Assembly: GCA_016709845.1 (NCBI GenBank)
Contig: JADJMA010000002.1
Location: 436,679-500,678 of the forward strand
DNA from: Flammeovirgaceae bacterium
GTDB lineage: Bacteria; Bacteroidota; Bacteroidia; Cytophagales; Cyclobacteriaceae
Length of the DNA stretch: 64,000 nucleotides
Direction: 5' to 3'
The notes beneath the pieces are model-generated. The model saw only the letters and a program-made list of their open reading frames with translations, was not told where the DNA came from and ran no database searches. The position numbers and the translations under genes were made by a program. This document shows positions 19,703 to 28,863 of this stretch, in pieces (the stretch's first letter is position 1; each line of letters begins with the position of its first letter).

Positions 19703-20830
19703 CTAATTCGCCAACGTAAACTCTGGCAGCTTCATAATTTTTCCACCTTGCAGTGCGGATTCATGGGCAAGAATTCCGACACACGTTATGTTGGCCGATT
19801 GAACTGCATTTGGATAAGGCACTTTGTTATTAACCAAGGCATCGATAAATGCATGCACCAGATGCGGGTGCGAACCGCCATGCCCACCGCCCTGAATAAA
19901 GGAAAGGTGCTGATGATCATCAGCATCGTAAACACCTTGCCTGGTAAATCCTTGAATAGCTTCAGGTAAAAGCTTTGCATAATCCGGACACTCTACTTCT
20001 TCCGGAATTTCGGGTTCCGGTTTTTTTGCAGTGTGCACAACTAAAGGCTTGCCTTCTATCAATGGCCACTCAACCGTTTTCTTTGATCCGTACACTTCAA
20101 AGCTTTCGCGATATTGACGCGCTACATCAAACAGCGAGCGATATACATGGGCGCTTACATCTGAGTTTCTGAATTTAATATGCGCGGTTTCAACAGCAAA
20201 AGGTGAATTATAGTGATGATGAAGTTCTTCTCTAATTGTTCCGCTGCCAAAACAAGAAACGTATTCCGCCTCATTGCGCATTAACCCCAGCACCGGCCCC
20301 ACACAATGCGTGGCATAATACATCGGGGGCAATCCGGGCCAATAGTTTGGCCACCCATCCATGTCTTGTTGATGACTAGCTTTAATGAATTGAAGTTTCC
20401 CTAGCTCACCTTTGTCATAAAGTTCTTTCATGTACAGAAACTCGCGCGCATACACCACGGTTTCCATCATCATGTAGGTGAGATTTTTTTCTTTCGTGAG
20501 TCGTACAATCTCCTCGCACTCTTCTACCGTTGTTGCCATGGGTACGGTACAGGCAACATGCTTCCCGGCTTTCAATGCTTTGATGGATTGAATACCATGG
20601 TCGGGAATGGGTGTATTGATATGCACCGCATCAATAGTTGGATCTTTTAGCAATTCATCATACGAGGTGAATCTATTTTCAATCCCAAAGGCGTCACCAA
20701 TTTCCTTTAGTTTTTTTTCGTTGCGCTGACAAATCGCAATCAGATTGGCGTTCGGATGTTTTTTATAGATCGGAATAAATTCAGCCCCAAATCCTAACCC
20801 AACAATGGCTACGTTGATTTTCTTACTCAT
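19703..20830 (-). CDS. Gfo/Idh/MocA-family NAD(P)-dependent oxidoreductase
   Basis: 375 residues. The N-terminal Rossmann fold is marked by VAIVGLGFGAEF, followed by DAVHINTPIPDH and GKHVACTVPMATT, where the conserved EKP-type motif is replaced by VPMAT. The C-terminal alpha/beta domain carries MMMETVVY and HATHCVGP, in the place of the usual active-site histidines. The enzyme should oxidise or reduce a sugar or inositol derivative. It follows the TIM-barrel epimerase by 4 nt and is the last gene of the ThuA-fusion operon. The missing Lys of the EKP motif may point to a changed reaction. Confidence 0.88.
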   Translation of the reverse strand: MSKKINVAIVGLGFGAEFIPIYKKHPNANLIAICQRNEKKLKEIGDAFGIENRFTSYDELLKDPTIDAVHINTPIPDHGIQSIKALKAGKHVACTVPMATTVEECEEIVRLTKEKNLTYMMMETVVYAREFLYMKELYDKGELGKLQFIKASHQQDMDGWPNYWPGLPPMYYATHCVGPVLGLMRNEAEYVSCFGSGTIREELHHHYNSPFAVETAHIKFRNSDVSAHVYRSLFDVARQYRESFEVYGSKKTVEWPLIEGKPLVVHTAKKPEPEIPEEVECPDYAKLLPEAIQGFTRQGVYDADDHQHLSFIQGGGHGGSHPHLVHAFIDALVNNKVPYPNAVQSANITCVGILAHESALQGGKIMKLPEFTLAN

Positions 20831-20834
20831 AACA

Positions 20835-21695
20835 CTATGCGTTTAATAATTTCTTTAAAAAAGTAATTCCATCTTGGGCAAAATCATCCTGACTCTCAGC
20901 AAGATTTTTCCAGATGCATACGGCTCCGGCCAACTCTTTTATTTCAGGCGTAAAGCTTTCAATAGATACTACTCCAGAATAATTAATTTTTTTCAGTCCG
21001 GCTTTAAATGAATTCCATGGCGTTTGTCCGGTGCCCGGTGTGCCGCGATAGTTTTCAGAAACTTGCACATGAATCAGTTTACTTCCTGCTAAGGTGATGG
21101 CCGCATCAAGATCACGCTCTTCAATGGCCATATGAAATCCATCTAACAACACTTTTGCAGCAGAATGATTTACATCATTAATCAACCGCATAACATCTGC
21201 AGATGTGTTAATCAAATCTGATTCAAATCGATTGAGTGGTTCCAACGCAACCATCAATCCGTGTTGTTGTGCCTGTTCACAAACTTTACGAATGTTTCGC
21301 ACAGCAAGTTCCCATTCAATTTTTCTCTGCTCAGGCGAAACCATACGCGCTTTACCAACGGCAGAATACATAGGGCCGGCAAGAAACTTTGCGTCCCACG
21401 CATTGCATAGCTTGAAGCACTCGGTAATGTAATCGAAGCAAACTTTATGAACGACAGGATCATCGTGCGTTAAATCGCGCGTAGGCCCAAAGGCCCCGCA
21501 TACAATTGCTTGCAAGCCATTTTCTAAAAGCGCTTCTTTTACTTTTTGGCTATCGATTAGTTCGGGATATTCAACCGGAATTTCTACCGCATCGTAACCC
21601 ATTGATTTTATTTTAGGAAATAATGCAACTGTTTCCGTATTGAACGGTGAAGTCCAGAGCCAGGTGCTTACAGCAAATTTTATATTCGACCCCAT
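20835..21695 (-). CDS. Sugar phosphate isomerase/epimerase (xylose-isomerase-like TIM barrel)
   Basis: 286 residues, AP-endonuclease-2/xylose-isomerase TIM barrel. Visible metal-site strands are VALEPLNRFESD (Glu), VLLDGFHMAIEE (Asp and His), LIHVQVSENYRGTPGTG (His) and VSIESF (Glu), the order known from D-tagatose/D-psicose 3-epimerases. The gene starts 2 nt after the stop of the ThuA fusion and is followed by the oxidoreductase, so the three are one operon. The likely job is to isomerise a keto-sugar produced by the secreted dehydrogenase-like fusion. Cytoplasmic; frame intact. Confidence 0.88.
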   Translation of the reverse strand: MGSNIKFAVSTWLWTSPFNTETVALFPKIKSMGYDAVEIPVEYPELIDSQKVKEALLENGLQAIVCGAFGPTRDLTHDDPVVHKVCFDYITECFKLCNAWDAKFLAGPMYSAVGKARMVSPEQRKIEWELAVRNIRKVCEQAQQHGLMVALEPLNRFESDLINTSADVMRLINDVNHSAAKVLLDGFHMAIEERDLDAAITLAGSKLIHVQVSENYRGTPGTGQTPWNSFKAGLKKINYSGVVSIESFTPEIKELAGAVCIWKNLAESQDDFAQDGITFLKKLLNA

Positions 21696-21697
21696 TG

Positions 21698-24600
21698 CTA
21701 TTTACTCTTAACCACATTCATTATACCATTCATCAAAGACCAATGCCCAGGAAAGGTGCACACATACGGATAATCACCAACTTCTTTTGGCGCTGTAAAT
21801 TGAAGTCGCACGGTTTGTTGTGGGTTCACCAATTTAGTTGAGAAAAGTATTTCCGGTATGTTGCGCACATAATTCATCTCGGCACCTTTTGTGTCTTGTG
21901 CAAGCTTATCGGCAGCCGCGCCAAACAGTTTTAAAGTGTGCCCGGCTTAATGATCAATAAATTGTGCTGCATAAAATCTGGGTTTTCAAAAATAATTTCC
22001 ACCGGCTTGCCGGCTTCTACTGTAAATGATTTTAAATCATACTTCATTTCATTCTTGATGACCTTAATCTTAATAATAGTTGCGCCAGCAACCGAAGTGG
22101 TTGTTTCAACATGGGTGGATTTGCTACCATAATTTTTCATGAACACTTCTGCAACTGAAGCATCCTGAAAAGGAGAGATGGTGCTGGAACGAAAAATCTT
22201 TTCTACATCGTATTTCCAATCACCAACCAAAGAAATTTTAGAAGTTCCTGACTGAAGAAAGAAATCAATTTCCTTTCCATACATGCCTCCACGACCGCCT
22301 CCATCTTCAACTTTTACCGCAATTGAATTTTTTCCGGTTTTAAGCACGCCTGCGGGGATTGTGTACAATCTAAACGTATCCCAATCTTTATCAGTAGAAC
22401 CTACTTTAACGCCATTCACCCATGCGATATCTGTATCATCAATTGGCCCAAGCGATAACATTGCTTTTTTTCCAGCTAAATTTTCTGGAATGTCAATCGT
22501 TTTTCTAAACCAGATAATGCCATCCATTTCAACTCCGTTCGTTTCAATAGCTTTCGGGAGTGGCATCTGTTTCCAGGCGGCATCATCTAAATCAACTTGT
22601 TCTCTTTTAAATAGTGCAGGATCCAACGGAGTTTTGTAGTTCGGATTTTCTTTAAGAAAGGCACTCATAAAACCACTTTGATGTTTTGCGGCAGCAGCAT
22701 AAACAGCTTTTTGTAACCAGAGATCATTTTTAATTGTGGGATCATTTGATATCGGTAACAACAACGCGCCAATATTTTCAGATGCAGGCAAAGAGGTAAG
22801 TGCTATGAGGGCAGCCAATCTTGTATTTGGATCGGGATCATTTAATGTATTGGATTCAATAATGATTTGTTCTGTTAAGCCTTCTTGTGAAAGAATTTGT
22901 AAAGCCGCTTTGCGAACCGCAGGAGATGAGTGTTTCAACGCATCAACAACTACTTGAAAAGTTTCGCTACCCGTTTTCACTGCACCTAAGCCATCCATCG
23001 TCCAGAGTGCGTGGATGGCCGCAAATGAATTAGCAGATTTGTCTTTTACTAATTTATATAAAAAGGGTAAGGCCGTTTCTTTTTTATTTTCAACAAGCAT
23101 ACGCTGCGCAGCTATCCGCCAAAACATATTGTCATTAGTCAAGATGGCAACAAGTTCCTGGCTGTTGCCTCTATCTAACCTCACCACCTTGTATGGTTTT
23201 GAGTCTTGATGAACGATGCGCCAAACACGACCATGCGATTTATCACGCAAGGGATTATCATACGCATTGCCCGAACCCGTTTCTGCCTGATAGCCACCTC
23301 GATCGGGTGTAGGTGTTGGGTTATGTTGAATGATAAAATTGTACCAATCTAAAACCCATACGTTTCCATCAGGGCCAACCTTAGCTTCTACAGGCGAAGT
23401 CCATTCATCCGCGCCAGCGAAAAGATTCCAACCATCCTTTTCAATAAACCCGGAACCATCTTTTCAATTTTAGCAATGTGCACCAAGTGACCCGTGGGTT
23501 CGCAAACAAAAGCAATGTTATTCCAATACTCTTTCGGATAGGTTCGTGCTGTATAAAAATTATGCCCTGCTGCTGCCGTGAAACCACCGAACACATCAAC
23601 TTGTCGTACTTTGGGTGTGATGGGATGCATCGCATAATGACCATCAATTTTTTTACTTCCGATAGAAATACCTTCTACCCCTTGCGCTGCCTGATTTGGA
23701 ATGCCCATGAAAACACTGTGTGTATTATTGGCCGTTGATCCGAACACATCGTTATTTTCAGTAAGCCCTAAGCCCCACGTATTATTACTCGTGTTAGTTA
23801 AAAACTGAAAGCTTGAGGCATCGGGCGCAAAGTGATAAAAGCCCTGTTCAAACTCCAAACTATCACCGGCAATCTTCCCTTTAAATCCTGAGTAGCCGAC
23901 CGAGCCCCAGATTTGGTTATCGATTCCATATTTTAAATTAGAAGGCCCGGCATGTGTATCGAATGTGCCCCAACCATCAATAAGTATTTCGCGCACATCG
24001 GCAAGGTCATCGCCATCGGTATCTTTTAAAAATAAAAAGTGTGGTGCTTGTGAAACAATGATACCCCCGCGTGCAAAGGTTAAGCTCGTGGGGATATTAA
24101 GTTTGTCTGCAAAAATGGTAAACTTATCGGCTTTACCATCGCCATCCGTATCCTCACAGATTTTTATACGATCGTCACCCACACCGTCTGCATCGCGCAC
24201 CGAGTTAGGATAATCAACAGTTTCAATAACCCACAACCGTCCACGATCATCCCAATCCATGGCTATAGGATTTATAATGTCGGGCTCGGAAGCAAAGAGT
24301 TCTGCACGAAATCCGGCAGGAACCTGAATTAATTTTTTCTCTTCTTCGGCCGAAAGTGGTTCTTGATATTGTGGGGCGGGGTTTCTCTTTTCATAGTTTG
24401 GAATGTTTGGTACATTTTTATAAACCAATGTTGGCATTCCTTTTCTAAATTCTTCCCATTGCGATTTTACTTTATCACCCACAGCCCACACAATACCTTG
24501 CTGCACTAACTTTTGAAACCTTGGATTATCCCAAACGCGTTCATCATGACCAGATGCTGTATAAAATACTCTCCCTTTTCCATGTTCTTTTACCCATGTC

Positions 24601-25181
24601 CATGGTTCGTGATGGTCGCCTTCCACGCGTTCCATCAATACCGTTCTGTCTGCACTTAGTTTGTCATGAACATAGGTTTCGTCCCATGCGGTAAATTCTT
24701 CTACACCATGCATAGCAGGATGTTCCTTATTGATTATAGTTGCGGTAAATGTTGCCGTGTCATGTTTTAAAAACTGACCGCCCACTAACTCAACATATTT
24801 TTCTGAATTGCGAAAGCACCAACTTGCACAATGAAGTGGAATAAATCCTCTTCCACTTTCAACAAAGTTTAAAAGAGCTGCTTCCTGCGATTGGGTAATC
24901 GAATCATGATTGGCATAAATCATTAGGCCATCGTACCAGGCTAGTTTTTCCGGATTTAAATCGGCAGGATCATTGGTGTAGGTAAAGTTGATTCCTTCTT
25001 TGCCAAGTGCTGCTGCCAGTATGGGTAGGTATTGCGCTGAGTTATGATGTTTGCTTACGTGGCCTAAGAAAAGAATTTCTATTCTGCGAGGCTCGTCTGA
25101 TAGTCTTGATTTCCCTTTATTCTCGCACGAAGAATAAACGAGGCCTGTAAGAATTATAACACAATAGATAAGCTTTTTCAT
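21698..25181 (-). CDS. ThuA / PQQ-dehydrogenase-like / HEAT / blue-copper fusion protein, frameshifted
   Basis: A single gene of about 1160 codons, broken near 23465-23390 and 21940. The joins read through sensibly: PDGNVWVLDWYNFIIQHN before the HEAT part, and LKLFGAAADKLAQDTKG after IKPGT. Domains in order are a lipoprotein-type signal with Cys at about 20, ThuA (about 30-245, with GRGFIPLHCAS and HDERVWDN) and a soluble-glucose-dehydrogenase-like beta-propeller (about 285-600, with DWDDRGRLWVIE and EDTDGDGKAD). Then come HEAT-like repeats, a beta-sandwich with FRKTIDIPEN, and a C-terminal azurin-like domain. Its copper ligands are His (MQHN), Cys and His (CTFPGHW) and Met. This looks like a periplasmic sugar oxidase passing electrons to its own copper centre. 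Confidence 0.85.
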
Positions 25182-25273
25182 TGGGTAGGATTTGACGGCA
25201 AAAGTTGGAAGAATTCCAAATAGAAAATTACTGCATTTAAAATCATTCCGACAATATTTTATAGGAACGGATC

Positions 25274-25302
25274 ATAAAAAAAACCCGGGTAACCCGGGTT
25301 TA
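25274..25302 (-). terminator. Rho-independent terminator of the fad operon
   Basis: A perfect GC-rich inverted repeat AAACCCGGGT / ACCCGGGTTT with a 1-nt loop centre lies at 25281-25301. Read on the minus strand it is followed by eight T. It is 30 nt past the stop of the acyl-CoA dehydrogenase gene, the last gene of the operon. Confidence 0.85.
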
Positions 25303-25330
25303 ACTATAGCTTTTGACTTTCCCTCGATAA

Positions 25331-27134
25331 TTAAAAAGGATACTCTCCTTTATCAATCACATGCTTGGCAACCTTGCGCCTTGCTGTTTTCAAGTTGTAT
25401 GGATCAATTTTCGTGAAGCGTTTTAAGCCCATCAGCATCAAGCGTTGTTCATCACCTTCGGCAAAAGAAGTAATAGCACTCTTACCTGCTGCGGCAGCCA
25501 ACTCGATAGCGCGGTGCAAATAAATAATAGCCATCTCCTTTTCAATCTCACAGGCTTTCTCGCCACGCATGCTAATCAGTTTTTCCACCCGAAGAATAAC
25601 TGATTCGGCTACATAGCCTTCAATTAACATATCGGCAAGGTTCATTAAAATCTCCTGCTCCTCAGAAAGTTTAGCCATAAACTTTTGTATCGCTGCCCCC
25701 GATACCATTAAGCCTGCTTTCTTCAAATTGCTTAATGCCTTTTTTTCTTTGGCAAACAAAGCTGTGTCATCCGATGCCCCAAAGTCAGGAATAGACATTA
25801 ATTCCTTTTGAACCGCCATAGCCGGATTCATTAAATCCAGATGGCCTTTCATGGCCCGCTTCAACAGCATGTCGATAGTAAGCAAGCGGTTGATTTCATT
25901 CGTGCCTTCAAAGATTCGGTTAATCCGCGCATCGCGATAAGCACGATCCATTGGGCCTTCGGCAGAAAAACCCATACCGCCATAAATCTGAACACCCTCA
26001 TCAACAGTAAAATCTAACACTTCTGAGCCGTGTACTTTTAAGATCGCGCACTCAATAGCAAATTCTTCTAAAGATTTTAATCGGGCTTTTGCAGAGTCCA
26101 TACCACCTGCAACAAAAGCATTGTACGCATCATCAATATTCTGGCTAGCGCGGTAGTGTGCTGACTCGGAAGCAAAGACCCTGGTAACCACTTCCGCAAT
26201 CTTATGTTGAATAGCGCCAAAAGTTGAAATCGCCACCCCAAATTGTTTGCGCTCTGTAGCATATTTGGTGGCCAATGAAATGGCCATCTTGCTTCCGCCC
26301 ACCGCGGCTACACCCAGTTTTATGCGGCCAATGTTTAAAATGTTAACTGCGATCTTAAATCCATTCTCCCGCTCGCTTAATAAATTTTCAACCGGCACCT
26401 TACAGTCATTGAAAAAGATTTGACGGGTAGAAGAACCTTTGATTCCCATCTTCTTTTCTTCCTCATTCATGGTGATGCCACCAAAAGCTTTCTCTACAAT
26501 GAACGCACTTAAATTTTTATCGTCATCGATTTTGGCAAACACTATATACACATCCGCAAAACCACCATTGGTGATCCACATCTTCTGCCCATTAATAACA
26601 TAATGTTTTCCGTCAGCTGTAAGTTTCGCTTTGGTCTTTCCCGAGTTAGCGTCCGAACCAGAGTCGGGTTCGGTTAAACAATAAGCGGCCTTATATTCCC
26701 CCTGAAGCAAGCTTGGGAATATATTTTTTCTTTTGTGCTTCATTTCCATAATACAATATGGGAAGGGTACCAATTCCGGTATGCGCTGAGATCGCCACCG
26801 CAAAAGAATGACCCGCGCCCATCACCTCAGCCACAAGCATCGTTGTGTTGAAGTCCATGCCAAAACCACCAAGATCCTGAGGTACCGATGTTCCAAGTAA
26901 CCCCAACTCACCTGCCTTGTCCATTAGCTTAGGCATCAGTGTTAAGTCCTTCATCGAATCTATCTGATCAAGAATTGGCTGAATTTCTTGTTTCAGAAAA
27001 TCCTTGCAGGTCTGAGCAATCATTTTCTGCTCTTCATTAAAATCTTCAGGAATAAATATTTCCTGAGCTTCCGTTTCACGAATCAGGAATTCTCCGCCTT
27101 TGATTGCTTTTTTTGTTTCTGTTGTTGTGCTCAT
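25331..27134 (-). CDS. fadE: Acyl-CoA dehydrogenase, one frameshift
   Basis: Reconstructed length about 600 codons, the size of the Bacillus FadE type rather than the 380-residue short-chain type. N-terminal part: ETQ-rich leader, GGEFLIRE, then AGELGLLGTSVPQDLGGFGMD. FAD-binding part: CLTEPDSGSDA, GQKMWITNGG. C-terminal: GVQIYGGMGFSAEGP with RDARINRIFEGTNEIN (catalytic Glu in the EGTNEI region) and a long extra helical domain of about 170 residues. The frame breaks near 26697 between PKLASG and EYKAAYCL. Third gene after fadN and fadA, and followed by a terminator. It does the first, FAD-linked step of beta-oxidation. Confidence 0.9.
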
Positions 27135-27233
27135 TTTTTTAGTCTTAAAGTAAATAGTATTGAGTCCTTAGTATTTGCTCTTTGCTTATCCCTGATGTCT
27201 AAGGACTAAAGACTCAGGACTTTTTACTTACGT
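27135..27233. mobile_element. 99-bp inverted-repeat element without ORF (MITE-like)
   Basis: It fills the whole gap between the fadA stop and the fadE start codon. The left end at 27136-27171 has AGTCTTAAAGTAAATAGT then ATTGAGTCCTTAG. The right end at 27195-27230 has CTAAGGACTAAAGACTCAGG then ACTTTTTACTTA. The reverse complement of the right end matches the left end in order (AAGTAAA, AGTC, GAGTC, CTTAG), so the arms pair. The left end is nearly the same as the left end of the S23-gene element at 28410 (one gap in 35 bases). The inner 20 nt carry no reading frame. It looks like an internally deleted relative of that element. Confidence 0.65.
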
Positions 27234-28409
27234 TTAGTTCAAGAGTTCATATATCCCCGCTACGCCTTGTCCGCCACCTACACAGGCCGTTACCATTCCG
27301 TACTTTTCTTTTTGGCGTCTCAGTTCATTAAACAGCTGAACAGACAATCTTGCTCCTGAAGAACCGAGAGGATGACCGACTGCAATTGCTCCACCATTAA
27401 CATTCAATTTTTTACGATCGATGTTAAGTTCTTTTACCACAGCTAATGATTGGGCCGCAAATGCTTCGTTCAATTCTATCAAATCAATATCGTCCAATTT
27501 CAGTCCAGCAATCTTCAGTGCTTTGGGAATTGCTGCCACCGGACCAATGCCCATAATACGCGGATCGACTCCGGCCGCTGCATAACTAACCATTCGTGCA
27601 ATAGGTGTTAAGTTTAATTGCTTAACCATGCGCTCGCTCATAACGGCAACAAACGCAGCGCCATCAGAAGTTTGAGAAGAATTCCCTGCTGTAACAGTTC
27701 CTCCAGCAGCAAAAACAGGTCTTAACTTAGCGAGACCTTCAACCGTTGTATCGGTGCGAATACCTTCATCGGTAGCCACTACAAATTCACGGGTTTTCTT
27801 TTTCATGTTCTCATCCACATACACTTCCTTTACCGTGATAGGTACAACTTCATCTTTGAATTTTCCATCCTTCCACGCTGCTGCCGCTTTCATATGCGAT
27901 TCATACGAAAACTGATCTTGCTCTTCGCGCGTAATTTTAAATTGCTTGGAAACCTCCTCAGCTGTAAGCCCCATGCTCGTGTAATAGGTGGGATGATTTT
28001 TAGCGATCTCATAATTCAATGCGGTTTTAATTCCCATGGTAGGGACAAGTGACATTGATTCGGTACCACCTGCAATAATCACATCGGCTTGTCCGGCTTG
28101 AATGCGTTGACTGGCAATAGCAATGGTTTCTATTCCAGATCCACAATAACGATTGACTATCATGCCGGGTACGTCCAATCCCAAAGCAAGCAATGAAATC
28201 ATGCGCCCCATCTGCATGCCTTGCTCAGCCTCGGGCACGGCATTGCCAACAATAAGATCATCAACCATTTTATTTTCTAATCCGGGAATAGATTTCACTA
28301 AATGCTTGATCACATCCGAGGCAAGATCATCGGGCCGGGTAAACCGAAACCCACCCTTTTTTGCTTTACCTACTCCGGTTCTAAAACCTGCTACAATGTA
28401 TGCGTCCAT
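27234..28409 (-). CDS. fadA: Acetyl-CoA acyltransferase (thiolase)
   Basis: 391 residues, the full length of the thiolase family. Active-site residues: Cys89 in NRYCGSG (acyl acceptor), His in GHPLGSSGARL at about 346, and Cys376 in ACVGGGQG (general base). The NEAFAAQ motif is at about 314. It does the thiolytic last step of fatty-acid beta-oxidation. It stands between fadN and fadE, the same order as in the Bacillus fadNAE operon. Frame intact. The 5' leader is the end of the S23-type mobile element, the last repeat bases (GACTAAAAA) lying just before ATG. Confidence 0.95.
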   Translation of the reverse strand: MDAYIVAGFRTGVGKAKKGGFRFTRPDDLASDVIKHLVKSIPGLENKMVDDLIVGNAVPEAEQGMQMGRMISLLALGLDVPGMIVNRYCGSGIETIAIASQRIQAGQADVIIAGGTESMSLVPTMGIKTALNYEIAKNHPTYYTSMGLTAEEVSKQFKITREEQDQFSYESHMKAAAAWKDGKFKDEVVPITVKEVYVDENMKKKTREFVVATDEGIRTDTTVEGLAKLRPVFAAGGTVTAGNSSQTSDGAAFVAVMSERMVKQLNLTPIARMVSYAAAGVDPRIMGIGPVAAIPKALKIAGLKLDDIDLIELNEAFAAQSLAVVKELNIDRKKLNVNGGAIAVGHPLGSSGARLSVQLFNELRRQKEKYGMVTACVGGGQGVAGIYELLN

Positions 28410-28863
28410 ATTTTTAGTCTTTAGTAAATAGTCTTTAGTCTTGAGATAGTTTTAGTGATCTTTTTAAAGACCAGTTCATTTTTTGAATCTCGTTTATTTC
28501 CTGTTGAAGAGATTCTTGTAAACTTTGATTAATAAAATTTATGCGTTGAGCAATAATTAATTGGGTGTCTAATTCACAGGAAGATCCATTAGAGATTCCC
28601 AAAAAATTATTAAAATCCTTCTTGGAATTTCTGCCTGCGCCTTCAGCAATGTTTGATGGAATTGAAACAGCACTTCGTCTTATTTGTGAGGTTAATCCAT
28701 ATAATTCTTCTCTCGGAAAACTCTTAGTTGCCTCATAAATTTTAACGGCCAAGTCAACTGACTTTTTGCCAAACAATCAATTCCTTATAATTATTCATAG
28801 ACAATATATTTACCCTATACTAAAGACTATGGACTAACCACTCAATACTAATTCCTCAAAGGT
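28410..28863. mobile_element. 454-bp element with terminal inverted repeats carrying an S23-family gene
   Basis: It spans exactly from the fadA start codon to the fadN stop codon. Left end (28411-28445): AGTCTTTAGTAAATAGTC then TTTAGTCTTGAG. Right end read inward on the minus strand: TTAGTATTGAGTGGTTAGTC then ATAGTCTTTAGTATAG. Both are built on the unit AGTcTTtAGTc, so they form imperfect terminal inverted repeats. The only gene inside is the four-helix-bundle protein, whose stop codon lies in the left repeat. No transposase is present. The family likeness to the empty element at 27135 is the main reason to call it mobile; a target duplication cannot be made out. Confidence 0.6.
28435..28798 (-). 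CDS. Four-helix-bundle protein of the S23/IVP family, one frameshift
   Basis: Mended, it is about 120 residues: start MNNYKELIVWQK (28798), then SVDLAVKIYEATKSFPREEL, GLTSQIRRSAVSIPSNIAEG and AGRNSKKDFNNF. The RRSAVSIPSNIAEG core is the hallmark of the 23S-rRNA intervening-sequence protein family. An extra A in the run CAAAAAGTC (near 28766) puts the first twelve residues in another frame. The family folds as a four-helix bundle that forms pentamers, and is related to Avd of diversity-generating retroelements. Its cellular function is unknown. It sits inside a beta-oxidation operon on the same strand as its hosts, between terminal repeats; the stop TAA is in the repeat. Confidence 0.85.

Noticed and set aside
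28435..28798. The four-helix-bundle protein as Avd of a diversity-generating retroelement
   Set aside because: No reverse transcriptase, template repeat or variable repeat is found in the window; the sequence fits the ordinary S23/IVP group.
28410..28863. A 23S rRNA intervening sequence with its rRNA
   Set aside because: The S23 gene stands between fad genes and no rRNA sequence flanks it.
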